64,000 nucleotides of DNA, taken from the NCBI RefSeq assembly GCF_024649945.1, contig NZ_JANKMS010000003.1:372001-436000 (forward strand), read 5' to 3'. Below are positions 34,672 to 43,319 of the stretch, piece after piece (position 1 is the stretch's first letter; each line of letters starts with the position of its first letter). The translations under genes and the position numbers were made by a program. Under the pieces are notes generated by a model. It ran no database searches and was not told where the DNA came from. It saw nothing but the letters and a program-made list of their open reading frames with translations. The DNA comes from Flavobacterium panacis (lineage in GTDB: Bacteria > Bacteroidota > Bacteroidia > Flavobacteriales > Flavobacteriaceae).

Positions 34672-36045
34672 ATGTTAGATTATTTACCGTTTTTATTGGG
34701 GTTTATCATTGCCTTATGCATTGGGATTTACTTAGGAAAATTGCTTTCGACTTCTAAAAATCAGTCGGAAAAAGCTATTTTAGAAGAAAAACTAAAGGTA
34801 TTAGACACGCAATTGCAAATGCAGAAAGAACAATTTGAAAGTGAAAAAAAAAATTTTCAGAAACAATTGCAATTCAATAATGTGGAGAAAGAAAATATTC
34901 GAACAGAAAAAGACAGTTTAGCCATTCAGCTTTCTAAAAAAGAAGTCGATTTTGAAAATTTATGGGAGCGTCATAAAGAACAAAAAAGCGAAATCAGTGA
35001 ACTTCAGGAAAAATTCACCAAAGAATTTGAAAATCTAGCCAATAAAATTCTAGAAGAAAAATCGGCGAAGTTTACCGAACAAAATACTGTAAACATGAAA
35101 AGTATTCTGTTGCCTTTACAGGATAAAATTCAAATTTTCGAACAAAAAGTAGATCAGACTCATAAAGAAAGTATCGATTATCATGCTGCACTTCGTCAAC
35201 AAATTATTGGTTTAAGCGAAATGAATGCACAAATGAGCAAAGAAACCTTGAACTTGACCAAAGCCTTAAAAGGCGACAGTAAAATGCAGGGAAATTGGGG
35301 CGAATTGGTTTTGGAACGTGTTCTTGAAAAATCAGGTTTAGAGAAAGGTAGAGAATATGAAGTACAGCAAAGTTTTACCAATTCAGAAGGAAACCGTGTT
35401 TTTCCAGATGTGGTAATTAATCTTCCTGACGGTAAGAAAATGATTGTCGATTCTAAAGTTTCGCTTGCTGCTTACGAGAAATGGATCAATGAAGAATCGG
35501 AACTGTTGAAAATAGAGTTTTTAAAAGAACATGTCAATTCTATTAGAAGACACGTAGAAGGTCTTGGGAGTAAAAATTATCACGATTTATATCAAATAGA
35601 AAGTCCTGACTTTGTTTTATTATTTATTCCGATGGAACCTGCTTTTGCCATTGCCTTAAATGAAGATCCAGCATTATACAATAAAGCTTTTGACCGAAAC
35701 ATTGTAATTGTAACGCCAAGTACACTTTTAGCTACTTTAAGAACAATCGACAGCATGTGGACGAATCAGAAACAACAGGAAAATGCTTTTGAAATTGCGA
35801 GACAAGCAGGTGCGTTATATGATAAATTTGAAGGATTTGTATCTGATTTAGTCCGAATTGGAAATAAAATAAAAGACACGAAAACAGAATACGAAAGCGC
35901 CATGAATAAACTGGTTGAAGGAAAAGGAAATTTGATTACCAGCGTCGAAAGATTGAAAAAAATGGGCGCCAAAGCAAAGAAATCTCTTCCTGAAAGTATT
36001 ATTTCCAGAGCGTTAAATTCGGATGAAAATGAGTTATTGAATTAA
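34672..36045 (+). CDS. rmuC: DNA recombination protein RmuC
   Basis: A 457-residue protein: N-terminal membrane helix (FLLGFIIALCIGIYLGKLL), long coiled coil to about residue 170, then the RmuC nuclease-like core. Core motifs are MQGNWGELVLERVLEKSGLE, the PD-(D/E)xK-type VFPDVVINLPDGKKMIVDSK, and FIPMEPAFAIAL. RmuC limits inversions at short repeats and is thought to act as a nuclease at the membrane. It stands alone, divergent from the PrcB gene. Confidence 0.93.
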   Translation: MLDYLPFLLGFIIALCIGIYLGKLLSTSKNQSEKAILEEKLKVLDTQLQMQKEQFESEKKNFQKQLQFNNVEKENIRTEKDSLAIQLSKKEVDFENLWERHKEQKSEISELQEKFTKEFENLANKILEEKSAKFTEQNTVNMKSILLPLQDKIQIFEQKVDQTHKESIDYHAALRQQIIGLSEMNAQMSKETLNLTKALKGDSKMQGNWGELVLERVLEKSGLEKGREYEVQQSFTNSEGNRVFPDVVINLPDGKKMIVDSKVSLAAYEKWINEESELLKIEFLKEHVNSIRRHVEGLGSKNYHDLYQIESPDFVLLFIPMEPAFAIALNEDPALYNKAFDRNIVIVTPSTLLATLRTIDSMWTNQKQQENAFEIARQAGALYDKFEGFVSDLVRIGNKIKDTKTEYESAMNKLVEGKGNLITSVERLKKMGAKAKKSLPESIISRALNSDENELLN

Positions 36046-36055
36046 AAATTAAAAA

Positions 36056-36200
36056 TTTAACACATAGATACATAGGCTTTGTAAACTTAAAAAAGGCGTT
36101 TCACTTTCATAAATGCACATAGCTATGTGTTAGAAACTAGTTTCTTTTTTATTACTCTTTTTAAATAAAATTAAAATCTATGTTTCTATGTGTTTAGAAA
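36056..36200. repeat. Dispersed intergenic repeat (family C, copy 1)
   Basis: Has CACATAGATACATAG near 36061 inverted against CTATGTTTCTATGTGTTTA at 36179-36197, with AAAAGGCGTTTCAC inside (36090-36103). The copy at 38.02-38.10 kb shares the last two elements. No coding potential. Confidence 0.8.
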
Positions 36201-36236
36201 AAATACAACTAATCACAAAATACCAAAAACAAAAAC

Positions 36237-36785
36237 ATGACTACAGATTTTAAACCCGTTTCTTCATCAAAAGTGAGCATTTCAGAATTGATGCTTCCTT
36301 CGCATACTAATTTCAGCGGAAAAATTCACGGAGGATATATTTTACAATTATTAGATCAGATTGCATTTGCTTCGGCATCAAAATTTAGTGGAAATTATTG
36401 TGTGACGGCTTCTGTTGATACAGTAAACTTTTTGAAACCAATCGAAGTGGGAGAATTGGTAACCATGAAAGCTTCTGTAAATTACGTTGGAAGAAGTTCG
36501 ATGGTTGTTGGAATTCGAGTAGAAGCCGAAAACATTCAAACAGGAGTAATCAAACATTGTAATTCATCTTATTTTACAATGGTTGCCAAAGATAAAGAAG
36601 GTAAAAGTGTTCAAGTTCCTGGATTGATTTTGTCTAATTTGCAGGAAGTTCGTCGCTTCAGAAAAGCAATTAAACATATTGAGGTTCGTAAAGAAGTGGA
36701 AGAACACGAAAAATTGTCTCGAATTAATTCGATTGAAGATTTAGCAAGTTTAGAAAAATATAATGTTCTTTTAGAAATCAGTTAA
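36237..36785 (+). CDS. Acyl-CoA thioesterase, hotdog fold
   Basis: A 182-residue hotdog-fold protein of the YciA/BACH type. The active-site region is NFSGKIHGGYILQLLDQIAFASA near residues 22-44; HGG followed by a helix with an acidic residue is conserved. CVTASVDTVNFLKPIEVGEL is the second signature. A C-terminal extension of about 45 residues (VRRFRKAIKHIEVRKEVEE) is typical. It hydrolyses acyl-CoA thioesters; chain-length preference unknown. A VOC protein gene follows after 40 bases. Confidence 0.9.
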   Translation: MTTDFKPVSSSKVSISELMLPSHTNFSGKIHGGYILQLLDQIAFASASKFSGNYCVTASVDTVNFLKPIEVGELVTMKASVNYVGRSSMVVGIRVEAENIQTGVIKHCNSSYFTMVAKDKEGKSVQVPGLILSNLQEVRRFRKAIKHIEVRKEVEEHEKLSRINSIEDLASLEKYNVLLEIS

Positions 36786-36825
36786 TTTTCTTATATTTAT
36801 TTCAAACACATTAAATAGAGAAAAG

Positions 36826-37227
36826 ATGATAAAGTTTGGATATACAATATTGTACGTTGAGGATGTAGAGGCATCTATTACATTCTATGAAAATGCATTT
36901 GGTTTTTCACGCAAATTTATAAGCCCCGATCATGATTATGGTGAATTAATTACTGGCGGGACAACACTTTCGTTTGCTTCAAAACAATTGGCATCGCAAA
37001 ATTTAAAAGATGGTTTTCTAGAAAGCAGTCTGGGAGATAAACCTTTTGCTATAGAAATTGGTTTTATTGTAGATAATGTTCCAGAAATTTTACAAAAAGC
37101 GACTTCGCACGGAGCCATAATGGTTTCAGAACCTGTTGAAAAACCTTGGGGACAAGTTGTGGCATATGTTAGAGATTTAGATGGTTTTTTAATTGAAATC
37201 TGCACAGAAGTAGAAAATGTAGTTTAA
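36826..37227 (+). CDS. VOC-family (glyoxalase/bleomycin resistance-like) protein
   Basis: A 133-residue single-domain member with two beta-alpha-beta-beta-beta repeats: YTILYVEDVEASITFYENAF and then IEIGFIVDNVPEILQKATSHGA. It ends VVAYVRDLDGFLIEICTEV, the usual C-terminal metal-binding strand with Glu. Reaction unknown; the fold serves many enzymes and binding proteins. Probably co-transcribed with the thioesterase upstream, and closed by a hairpin at 37.3 kb. Confidence 0.85.
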   Translation: MIKFGYTILYVEDVEASITFYENAFGFSRKFISPDHDYGELITGGTTLSFASKQLASQNLKDGFLESSLGDKPFAIEIGFIVDNVPEILQKATSHGAIMVSEPVEKPWGQVVAYVRDLDGFLIEICTEVENVV

Positions 37228-37299
37228 ATTTTGAAACTGATTTTCGCATTCAAAACATTCACAAATATTTAGCATAAGTGAGAGAACTATGCAAGCATA

Positions 37300-37346
37300 A
37301 ATTTCGTAACTTTAATTGTAATCATTAGGGTTACGAAATTTTTTTT
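37300..37346 (+). terminator. Probable terminator after VOC gene
   Basis: AATTTCGTAAC, 19-base loop, GTTACGAAATT, then T6. The loop is long, so confidence is moderate. Confidence 0.6.
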
Positions 37347-37449
37347 CACGGAATATTGCCGTTCAATTTTCAAGCTTAATCTGAATCTAATTTTTACCTT
37401 CTCTTAAACAGGAAAATGGAATGACATAATTGTTTAAATGCAGACGATT

Positions 37450-38019
37450 ATGAAAACAACTACCTTATTATTTTTACTTTTAACTGCTTTTTCTGTATTG
37501 GCACAAGACAAGTTCTTTACCAGCACCGGTACTGTAAATTTTGAAGCTTCTGTACCTCTTTTTGAAGAAATAAAAGCAGTAAACAGACAGGTTATGATTC
37601 TTTTAGAACCTAAAACAAGTACTTTTATCTGTACTGTTATGATCAAAGATTTTCGCTTTAAATTGGATTTAATGCAAGAACATTTTAACGAAAATTATTT
37701 AGAAAGCAATCGCTATCCAAAAGCGGTATTTAAAGGTAAGATTGAAAAATTTGATTTGAAAGATATTAATGAAGTCGAAAAGAAATATGAAATCAAAGGG
37801 AAATTAAACATGAAAGGAAAGACGAAAGAGATTGTCGTTAATGCTTTAATCAAAAGAGTTCAGGACGGAATTCAGATCATTTCAGATTTTCCAATTATGG
37901 TTTCAGATTTCAATATTAAAATTCCAAGTAAAATTGCGTCTAAAATTGCTCAAACTGCCAATACAGAATTGACTGGAATAGTACATAGCGATGAAACGAT
38001 GTATGCTACTTTGAAATAA
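37450..38019 (+). CDS. YceI-family periplasmic protein
   Basis: A 189-residue secreted protein with a signal peptide (TTTLLFLLLTAFSVLAQ). I start at the ATG at 37450; one four codons upstream (37438) only lengthens the N-terminal basic end. The mature part is a lipocalin-like beta barrel of the YceI family: TGTVNFEASVPL, DLMQEHFNENYLESNRYPKA, KLNMKGKTKEIVVNALI. The family binds isoprenoid chains in some members. No partner gene is evident. Confidence 0.85.
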   Translation: MKTTTLLFLLLTAFSVLAQDKFFTSTGTVNFEASVPLFEEIKAVNRQVMILLEPKTSTFICTVMIKDFRFKLDLMQEHFNENYLESNRYPKAVFKGKIEKFDLKDINEVEKKYEIKGKLNMKGKTKEIVVNALIKRVQDGIQIISDFPIMVSDFNIKIPSKIASKIAQTANTELTGIVHSDETMYATLK

Positions 38020-38023
38020 GTAA

Positions 38024-38105
38024 ATTTGGATTATTACTATGTGAATTTAAACCAGTGAAACGCCTTTTTATAGATTACAAAATCTATGTTTCTATGTGTT
38101 TAAAA
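38024..38105. repeat. Dispersed intergenic repeat (family C, copy 2)
   Basis: GTGAAACGCCTTTTT at 38055-38069 is the reverse complement of 36.09 kb, and AATCTATGTTTCTATGTGTTTA at 38080-38102 (split in this text by position) matches 36.17-36.20 kb in direct orientation. Confidence 0.8.
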
Positions 38106-39017
38106 CTATTTTAAACAGTTAATCAACGTTTTTTCTAAATCCGTAAATTGAAATTCAAAACCTGTTTTCTGAATTTTTTCTGAAGAGGCACGCTGTCCGG
38201 TTAAAATGACTTCGCTCATTTCTCCCAATACTAATTTGAGAAAAAAAGGTGGAATTTTAGGAAGCCAAATAGTATAATCAAATTGCTTGGCAAACGTTTT
38301 AGAAAATCTAGAATTGGTAGTATTGTCGGTTATGCAGGCATTGTAAGGACCTTCTAAGTTTTGATCTTGGATACTTTTGAGATAGATATTACATAAATCG
38401 TCAATATGAATCCAAGGAAGATATTGTTTTCCTGAACCTAATATGGCGCCAAATCCAGCTTTAAAGCTCGGAGTCAGTTTTTTTAGAAAACCTTCATCTT
38501 TGCCTAAAACAATTCCAGTTCTAATTTTAACAGTTCTAATATTCAAAGCGCCAATTTTATCAACGGCGCTTTCCCATTTTTGGCAGGTTGTGCCTAAAAA
38601 ATCATCAGCTGGGGACATATTTTCGATACAGATTTTATGGCTTGTAATGGCGCCATAAATTCCTATTCCTGAAGCGGAAACAAAAGCTTCGAGTTTTTTA
38701 TTGTGCTTTTCTAAAACAGAAAGAATTACATCGATTGGTTTCACACGGCTTTCAACAATGGCTTTTTTTCTTTTTGCAGTCCATCTTTTTTCTACAATTC
38801 CTTCTCCAGCAAGATGAATGATATAATCGGCATTTAAAACGGCATCTTCATCAATGTAACTTTTATTCAAATCCCATTTGTAATATTGAATTGCCGGCGA
38901 ATTCTCTCTTTTGGAACGACTCAAAACAGAAACAGAAAATCCAGCTTCTAGAAGAACATCAGTTAAATGTTTTCCAATGAAACCGCTTCCGCCTGTTAGT
39001 AGAACATTTTGAGTCAT
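38106..39017 (-). CDS. TIGR01777-type NAD-dependent epimerase/dehydratase-like protein
   Basis: A 303-residue extended SDR. The nucleotide site is LLTGGSGFIGKHLTDVLLEAG; later motifs are IIHLAGEGIVEKRWTAKRK, FVSASGIGIYG (with YG instead of a classical YxxxK) and KIRTGIVLGKDEGFLKKL. The C-terminal part has PPFFLKLVLGEMSEVILTGQ, which is typical. These proteins are often called cell-division inhibitor SulA-like without evidence. In other bacteria they occur in LitR/CarH light-response clusters with photolyase and SRPBCC genes, as here. It is divergent from the TetR gene. Confidence 0.87.
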   Translation of the reverse strand: MTQNVLLTGGSGFIGKHLTDVLLEAGFSVSVLSRSKRENSPAIQYYKWDLNKSYIDEDAVLNADYIIHLAGEGIVEKRWTAKRKKAIVESRVKPIDVILSVLEKHNKKLEAFVSASGIGIYGAITSHKICIENMSPADDFLGTTCQKWESAVDKIGALNIRTVKIRTGIVLGKDEGFLKKLTPSFKAGFGAILGSGKQYLPWIHIDDLCNIYLKSIQDQNLEGPYNACITDNTTNSRFSKTFAKQFDYTIWLPKIPPFFLKLVLGEMSEVILTGQRASSEKIQKTGFEFQFTDLEKTLINCLK

Positions 39018-39045
39018 AATAGTTTATAATATATTTAACAGTCTA

Positions 39046-39091
39046 ACTTGTTTAAGGATTAGTAAAGGTACTTAAACAATGTTTACCTTTA
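39046..39091. promoter_or_regulatory. Divergent promoter region with TTGTTTAA motifs and paired TACCTTTA elements
   Basis: TACCTTTA at 39084-39091 (plus) and its inverted copy TAAAGGTA at 39063-39070 look like -7 elements for tetR and the epimerase gene. TTGTTTAA (39048-39055) and TTAAACAA (39072-39079) form an inverted pair between and beside them. A similar motif precedes crtI. Confidence 0.45.
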
Positions 39092-39115
39092 TGGCAAATT
39101 CTAAATTTTAATAAA

Positions 39116-39775
39116 ATGGCGACTAAAAAAAAGGAAATTACCAAAGATGATATCGTTTCAAAATATATGGATGAGGTTTTAGAAAAAGGTCAAAAACCAA
39201 AATCAGTTTATCATTTTGCCAAGGAAAATGATTTTACAGAAGCTGAATTTTATTCTTTTTTTGGAACATTAGAAGGTTTAGAAAAAGAAATTTTTAGATT
39301 GTTTTTTGAAAACACAGTAAATCTGCTTCATAAAAACGAAGAATATCAGCAATACGATATGAAAAATAAAATGCTAAGTTTCTATTTTACTTTCTTCGAG
39401 ATTTTAACGGCAAACCGAAGCTATGTTTTACAAACGCTTAAAATCGACAGAAATCCGCTTAAAAATTTAGTACAGCTGACTACGCTTCGCGAAAGCTTCA
39501 AGAATTACGTTTCAGAAATCCTAACTGACGATTATAGACTGGAGCAAGAAAAATTCCAGAAGTTTCAAGAAAAAGCTATTCAAGAATCATCTTGGCTGCA
39601 ATTGATGATGACGATTAAATTCTGGATGGAAGACGAATCGGCAGCTTTTGAGAAAACAGATATTTTCATCGAGAAATCGGTTAATGCTTCGTTTGAATTG
39701 ATGAATGTAGCGCCAATGAATCATTTGATAGATTTTGGAAAATTTCTATTTAAAGAAAAAATACACAGCAGATAA
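39116..39775 (+). CDS. TetR/AcrR-like transcriptional regulator
   Basis: A 219-residue protein. The N-terminal domain (about residues 10-60) fits a TetR helix-turn-helix: DDIVSKYMDEVLEKGQKPKS, VYHFAKENDFTEAEFYSFF and then GTLEGLEKEIFRLFF. The rest is all-helical ligand-binding-like sequence. Its stop codon overlaps the start of the ABC1 kinase gene (TAATG), so translation is coupled. It may control that kinase and the divergent epimerase gene. No ligand is suggested. Confidence 0.8.
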   Translation: MATKKKEITKDDIVSKYMDEVLEKGQKPKSVYHFAKENDFTEAEFYSFFGTLEGLEKEIFRLFFENTVNLLHKNEEYQQYDMKNKMLSFYFTFFEILTANRSYVLQTLKIDRNPLKNLVQLTTLRESFKNYVSEILTDDYRLEQEKFQKFQEKAIQESSWLQLMMTIKFWMEDESAAFEKTDIFIEKSVNASFELMNVAPMNHLIDFGKFLFKEKIHSR

Positions 39776-41079
39776 TGAAAACAATCGATTATATCCCAAC
39801 TTCAAAAATTGAAAGAGCGGGAAAATTAGTTCAAACGGGGGCTAAAATCGGAGTAAACTATATCAAGCATTATGCTGAAAAAGTAGTAAATCCAGATTTG
39901 ACTCGAGATAAACTAAACGAAAACAACGCCGAAGATATTTACGACGGACTAAAAAGCTTAAAAGGAAGCGCACTTAAAGTCGCACAGATGTTAAGCATGG
40001 ACAAGAATTTTCTGCCACAGGCTTATGTGGAGAAATTCTCATTGTCGCAATTTTCTGTCCCGCCTCTTTCGGCTCCGTTGGTTTTAAAAACCTTCAAAAA
40101 TAATTTTGGCAAAACGCCTTATGAAATTTTTGACGAATTCAACCCGAATTCTGTAAACGCGGCGAGTATTGGTCAGGTGCATTTGGCAAAGAAAAATGAC
40201 AAAAAACTAGCCGTTAAAATTCAGTATCCTGGAGTTGCGAATAGTATTTCATCAGATTTGGCTTTGGTAAAACCAATTGCAATTAGAATGTTCAATCTTC
40301 AAGGAAAAGATTCTGATAAATATTTTAAAGAAGTTGAAGATAAATTGATTGAAGAAACAAACTATTTGTTGGAATTAAAACAAAGTCAGGAAGTAGTTGA
40401 TGCTTGTAGTAAAATAGAAAATATCACTTTTCCGAATTATTATCCAGAGTTTTCGTCAGAGAAAATCATTACGATGGATTGGATGACTGGAATTCATCTT
40501 TCGGAATTTACGGCTAAAAATACAGATCAAGAAGTTGGAGATAAAATAGGGCAGGCGCTTTGGGATTTTTACATGTATCAAATACATGTTTTACGAAAAG
40601 TTCATGCTGATCCGCATCCTGGAAATTTCTTGGTTGGTGATCAAAATCAATTAATTGCTTTGGATTTTGGTTGTATGAAACAAATTCCAGAAGATTTTTA
40701 TGTACCATATTTTGAGCTAATCAATAAAAATGTGATTACTAATGAAGAGCTTTTCAATAAAAAATTATTTGAATTAGAAATCCTTCGTGAAGATGATACA
40801 CCAGCAGAAGTAGAATATTTCACGGCTATGTTTCATGATTTATTATCACTTTTCACACAACCTTTTCAAAACGAAACTTTCGATTTTGCAGATGAAAAGT
40901 TCTTTAACGCCATCGCAGAGTTAGGAAAACGCTTTTCTGAAGATACGAATCTGAAAAAAATGAACGGAAACCGTGGTTCCAAACATTTCATCTACATGAA
41001 CCGTACTTTCTTCGGATTGTATAATTTAATGTTCGATTTGAAAGCGAAGATTGTGGTGGATAATTATTTGAAATACTAG
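39775..41079 (+). CDS. ABC1/UbiB (AarF) atypical kinase family protein
   Basis: A 434-residue member of the ABC1 kinase-like family. The family KxGQ motif appears as KVAQ (ALKVAQMLSMD near residue 66). Further motifs: NAASIGQVHLAKK (A-rich loop), AVKIQYPG (catalytic Lys), EETNYLLELKQSQ (Glu), KVHADPHPGNFLV (catalytic loop with Asp) and IALDFGCMK (DFG). Family members act in isoprenoid lipid and quinone metabolism at membranes. The gene is coupled to the TetR gene in front and followed by a palindrome terminator. Its place among carotenoid and light-response genes suggests a role with isoprenoid pigments; this is inference. Confidence 0.9.
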   Translation: MKTIDYIPTSKIERAGKLVQTGAKIGVNYIKHYAEKVVNPDLTRDKLNENNAEDIYDGLKSLKGSALKVAQMLSMDKNFLPQAYVEKFSLSQFSVPPLSAPLVLKTFKNNFGKTPYEIFDEFNPNSVNAASIGQVHLAKKNDKKLAVKIQYPGVANSISSDLALVKPIAIRMFNLQGKDSDKYFKEVEDKLIEETNYLLELKQSQEVVDACSKIENITFPNYYPEFSSEKIITMDWMTGIHLSEFTAKNTDQEVGDKIGQALWDFYMYQIHVLRKVHADPHPGNFLVGDQNQLIALDFGCMKQIPEDFYVPYFELINKNVITNEELFNKKLFELEILREDDTPAEVEYFTAMFHDLLSLFTQPFQNETFDFADEKFFNAIAELGKRFSEDTNLKKMNGNRGSKHFIYMNRTFFGLYNLMFDLKAKIVVDNYLKY

Positions 41080-41117
41080 ACTTCGTAAATTCCAAAATCC
41101 AAATTTAGAAAGAACAG

Positions 41118-41155
41118 CCTTTGTCAAAGTTTTGAACTTTGACAAAGGTTTTTTC
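41118..41155 (+). terminator. Terminator after ABC1 kinase gene
   Basis: CCTTTGTCAAAGTT, loop TTG, AACTTTGACAAAGG, then T6. It begins the family A repeat region. Confidence 0.85.
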
Positions 41156-41160
41156 GTCTA

Positions 41161-41325
41161 GTTTGTCATCCTGAGGAACGAAGGATCACACTAGTAATTC
41201 CCCATAGAAAGAATATATTGTGTACCCAAGGTTGAAACCTTGGGCTATGTTTTAACATTAGGGTCAAAATCTTTGCGGAGCTTCTTGTGTGATCCTTCGT
41301 TCCTCAGAATGACAAGTTTATGTAA
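41161..41325. repeat. Composite inverted-repeat element (family A, copy 2)
   Basis: Outer arms GTTTGTCATCCTGAGGAACG at 41161 and its near-inverted copy ending CTCAGAATGACAAGTTT near 41318 enclose a central palindrome CCCAAGGTTGAAACCTTGGG (41225-41244). Arms continue to GAAGGATCACAC and GTGTGATCCTTC. About 165 bases with no open frame. Confidence 0.9.
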
Positions 41326-41333
41326 GTATAATT

Positions 41334-42629
41334 TTATTTCAAAATCCCAGCCTTGTACGTTGCAATCGCACGATCTCTTGCAAAAGCGTGATCAACCATT
41401 GGTTCATTATAACCAAGATCAAATTCTGGAATCCATTTGCGAATGTATGCTCCTTTTTCGTCAAATTTCTTTTGTTGAATTTCAGGATTAAAAACTCTGA
41501 AATAAGGCGCAGCATCGCAACCTGTTCCAGCAGCCCATTGCCAGTTGCCTACATTTGAAGCCAATTCAAAATCCAAAAGTTTTTCGGCAAAATAAGCTTC
41601 GCCCCATTGCCAGTTGATTAAGAGATGTTTGCATAAAAAACTAGCGACAACCATACGAACACGATTGTGCATGTAACCCGTTTCATTGAGCTGACGCATT
41701 CCTGCATCGACCATTGGATAACCTGTAGTTCCGGAACACCAGCGTTTGAAATCATCTTCATTATTTCGCCATTGAATTCCGTCGTAAGCCGATTTAAAAT
41801 TATGATTCACACAATTTGGGAAGCTGAATAGAATTTGGATAAAGAATTCCCTCCAAATCAGTTCGCTTAAAAAAGTCTGATTTTTTCGGTTTGCCCAATT
41901 CACTAATTTTCGAATACTAACAGTTCCAAAACGCAAATGTGGAGAAAGATAAGAAGTTCCGTCTATGGCAGGAAAATCTCTTATTTCTTTGTAATTGGCA
42001 ATTTGCGTTAAATTGTGAGGTTGAACTTTAATCGTACTTTTTTCAAAGCCAATTTCAGATAATTCAGGGAATTTGAATTTGCTTTTGAAGAAATTAGATT
42101 GAAAGGAAGTCGAGTCAAATTCGGGAGCTGTTCCTAGAAAATGATATTTTTCGAGCCATTTATTTTTATATGGTGTGTAAACGGTATATGGAAGCCCATC
42201 GGCTTTTGTGATTTCTTTTTCTTCGAAGATTACATGATCTTTAAAAGAGAAAGATTCTATTTTGTTTTCTTTTAATAAAGCTGTTATTGCTGTATCGCGC
42301 TTGGTGGCAAAAGGTTCGTAATCTTTATTGAAAAATACATTCTGAATATCGAATTCCTCCAAAAGAGATTTCCAAACTTCTTTTGTTTTTCCTTTTTTGA
42401 TTAAAATTGAAGATTCAAATGTGTTTAATTCGGTATTTATTTTTTGAAGTGAATCGTAAATAAAACTTACTCTAGCATCATTTTTCGGAAGATTGTCCAG
42501 AATATCTTCATCAAAAATAAATAAAGGAATTACAGGAAAATCAGATTGTAAAGCATGAAATAATCCGGTGTTGTCTTCTAAACGCAAATCACGTCTAAAC
42601 CAGAAAAAAGAAACTTTTTGTTTTGTCAT
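41334..42629 (-). CDS. phrB: Deoxyribodipyrimidine photolyase (cryptochrome/photolyase family)
   Basis: A 431-residue protein. It starts FFWFRRDLRLEDNTGLFHAL, the photolyase N-terminal antenna-domain motif. The FAD domain has ELIWREFFIQILFSFPN, GTTGYPMVDAGMRQLNETG, MHNRVRMVVASFLCKHLLIN, and WQWAAGTGCDAAPYFRVFNP. It uses blue or near-UV light to split pyrimidine dimers. It lies in a cluster with carotenoid genes, an SRPBCC protein and a CarH-like regulator, as in LitR/CarH-type light regulons elsewhere. Confidence 0.95.
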   Translation of the reverse strand: MTKQKVSFFWFRRDLRLEDNTGLFHALQSDFPVIPLFIFDEDILDNLPKNDARVSFIYDSLQKINTELNTFESSILIKKGKTKEVWKSLLEEFDIQNVFFNKDYEPFATKRDTAITALLKENKIESFSFKDHVIFEEKEITKADGLPYTVYTPYKNKWLEKYHFLGTAPEFDSTSFQSNFFKSKFKFPELSEIGFEKSTIKVQPHNLTQIANYKEIRDFPAIDGTSYLSPHLRFGTVSIRKLVNWANRKNQTFLSELIWREFFIQILFSFPNCVNHNFKSAYDGIQWRNNEDDFKRWCSGTTGYPMVDAGMRQLNETGYMHNRVRMVVASFLCKHLLINWQWGEAYFAEKLLDFELASNVGNWQWAAGTGCDAAPYFRVFNPEIQQKKFDEKGAYIRKWIPEFDLGYNEPMVDHAFARDRAIATYKAGILK

Positions 42630-42678
42630 TGTTTTTATTTTCGCTCGATGATTTTAAAGTTTTTGCTATGAAAATTCC

Positions 42679-42757
42679 TCGCCAAGTCGCCAAGTCGCCA
42701 AGTTTTTATTAAATGCTTAAGAAAAGAAAAGACTTAGCGACTTGGCGTCTTTGCGAG
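42679..42757. repeat. Inverted repeat with tandem GCCAAGTC units
   Basis: CTCGCCAAGTCGCCAAGTC (tandem GCCAAGTC) at 42679 pairs with GCGACTTGGCG at 42737-42747 and ends GCGAG at 42753-42757. It separates the photolyase and SRPBCC genes and could form a hairpin on either strand. Confidence 0.8.
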
Positions 42758-42771
42758 ATTATTTTTTAGAT

Positions 42772-43281
42772 TTAAATGCTTTTTTGTTCAGCATTAATCT
42801 GTATAATTTTGGGTTGTGATTTAGAATTGAATAATTCTTCGATTTTATGGTAACGGAAATCGAAGATGCTTTTCAGTTTGTTTCTTACTACTAATCGATT
42901 CATTAAACGTCCTAAGATTCCAAAAGGTAAAGAATAGTGTACAATGTCTGTCATTTTTGTTCCTCCATCTGATGTTCGTTCAAAAAAGTGCTTATGATGC
43001 CATAGTTTGTATGGACCAAAACGCTGAATATCGATAAAATACTCATTTTCTTTACAAGTGGTAATTTCAGTAACCCAAGAAAGCTTTATTCCTAAAAGCG
43101 GTCTCAAAGTATAGGTTATAATTTGTCCCTGATACATTCGTTTGTCATCGAAGTCTTTGATTTCGAAATTCATATTGTCGAGTGTAATGGTCTGCAGGTT
43201 TTTTGGACTTGAGAAAAAATCCCAGCATTCTTCTACACTGGCATTTACATATTGAACGGTTGCTATTTTGTATAATTTCAT
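42772..43281 (-). CDS. SRPBCC-family ligand-binding protein
   Basis: A 169-residue START/SRPBCC-fold protein: ASVEECWDFFSSPKNLQTIT (start of the fold), YTLRPLLGIKLSWVTEIT, and FIDIQRFGPYKLWHHKHFFE. The C-terminal helix LNSRLVV-type segment is seen as RLMNRLVVRNKLKSIF. Such proteins bind hydrophobic ligands. They recur in bacterial light-response clusters next to photolyase and TIGR01777 genes. The gap to crtZ is 38 bases; co-transcription is likely. Confidence 0.85.
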   Translation of the reverse strand: MKLYKIATVQYVNASVEECWDFFSSPKNLQTITLDNMNFEIKDFDDKRMYQGQIITYTLRPLLGIKLSWVTEITTCKENEYFIDIQRFGPYKLWHHKHFFERTSDGGTKMTDIVHYSLPFGILGRLMNRLVVRNKLKSIFDFRYHKIEELFNSKSQPKIIQINAEQKSI

Positions 43282-43319
43282 CTTTTCCTAAATCAATTGT
43301 TACAAATGGCTTTTGAAGG

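Noticed and set aside
41161..41325. Insertion sequence
   Set aside because: Inverted ends are present, but only about 165 bases and no transposase frame.
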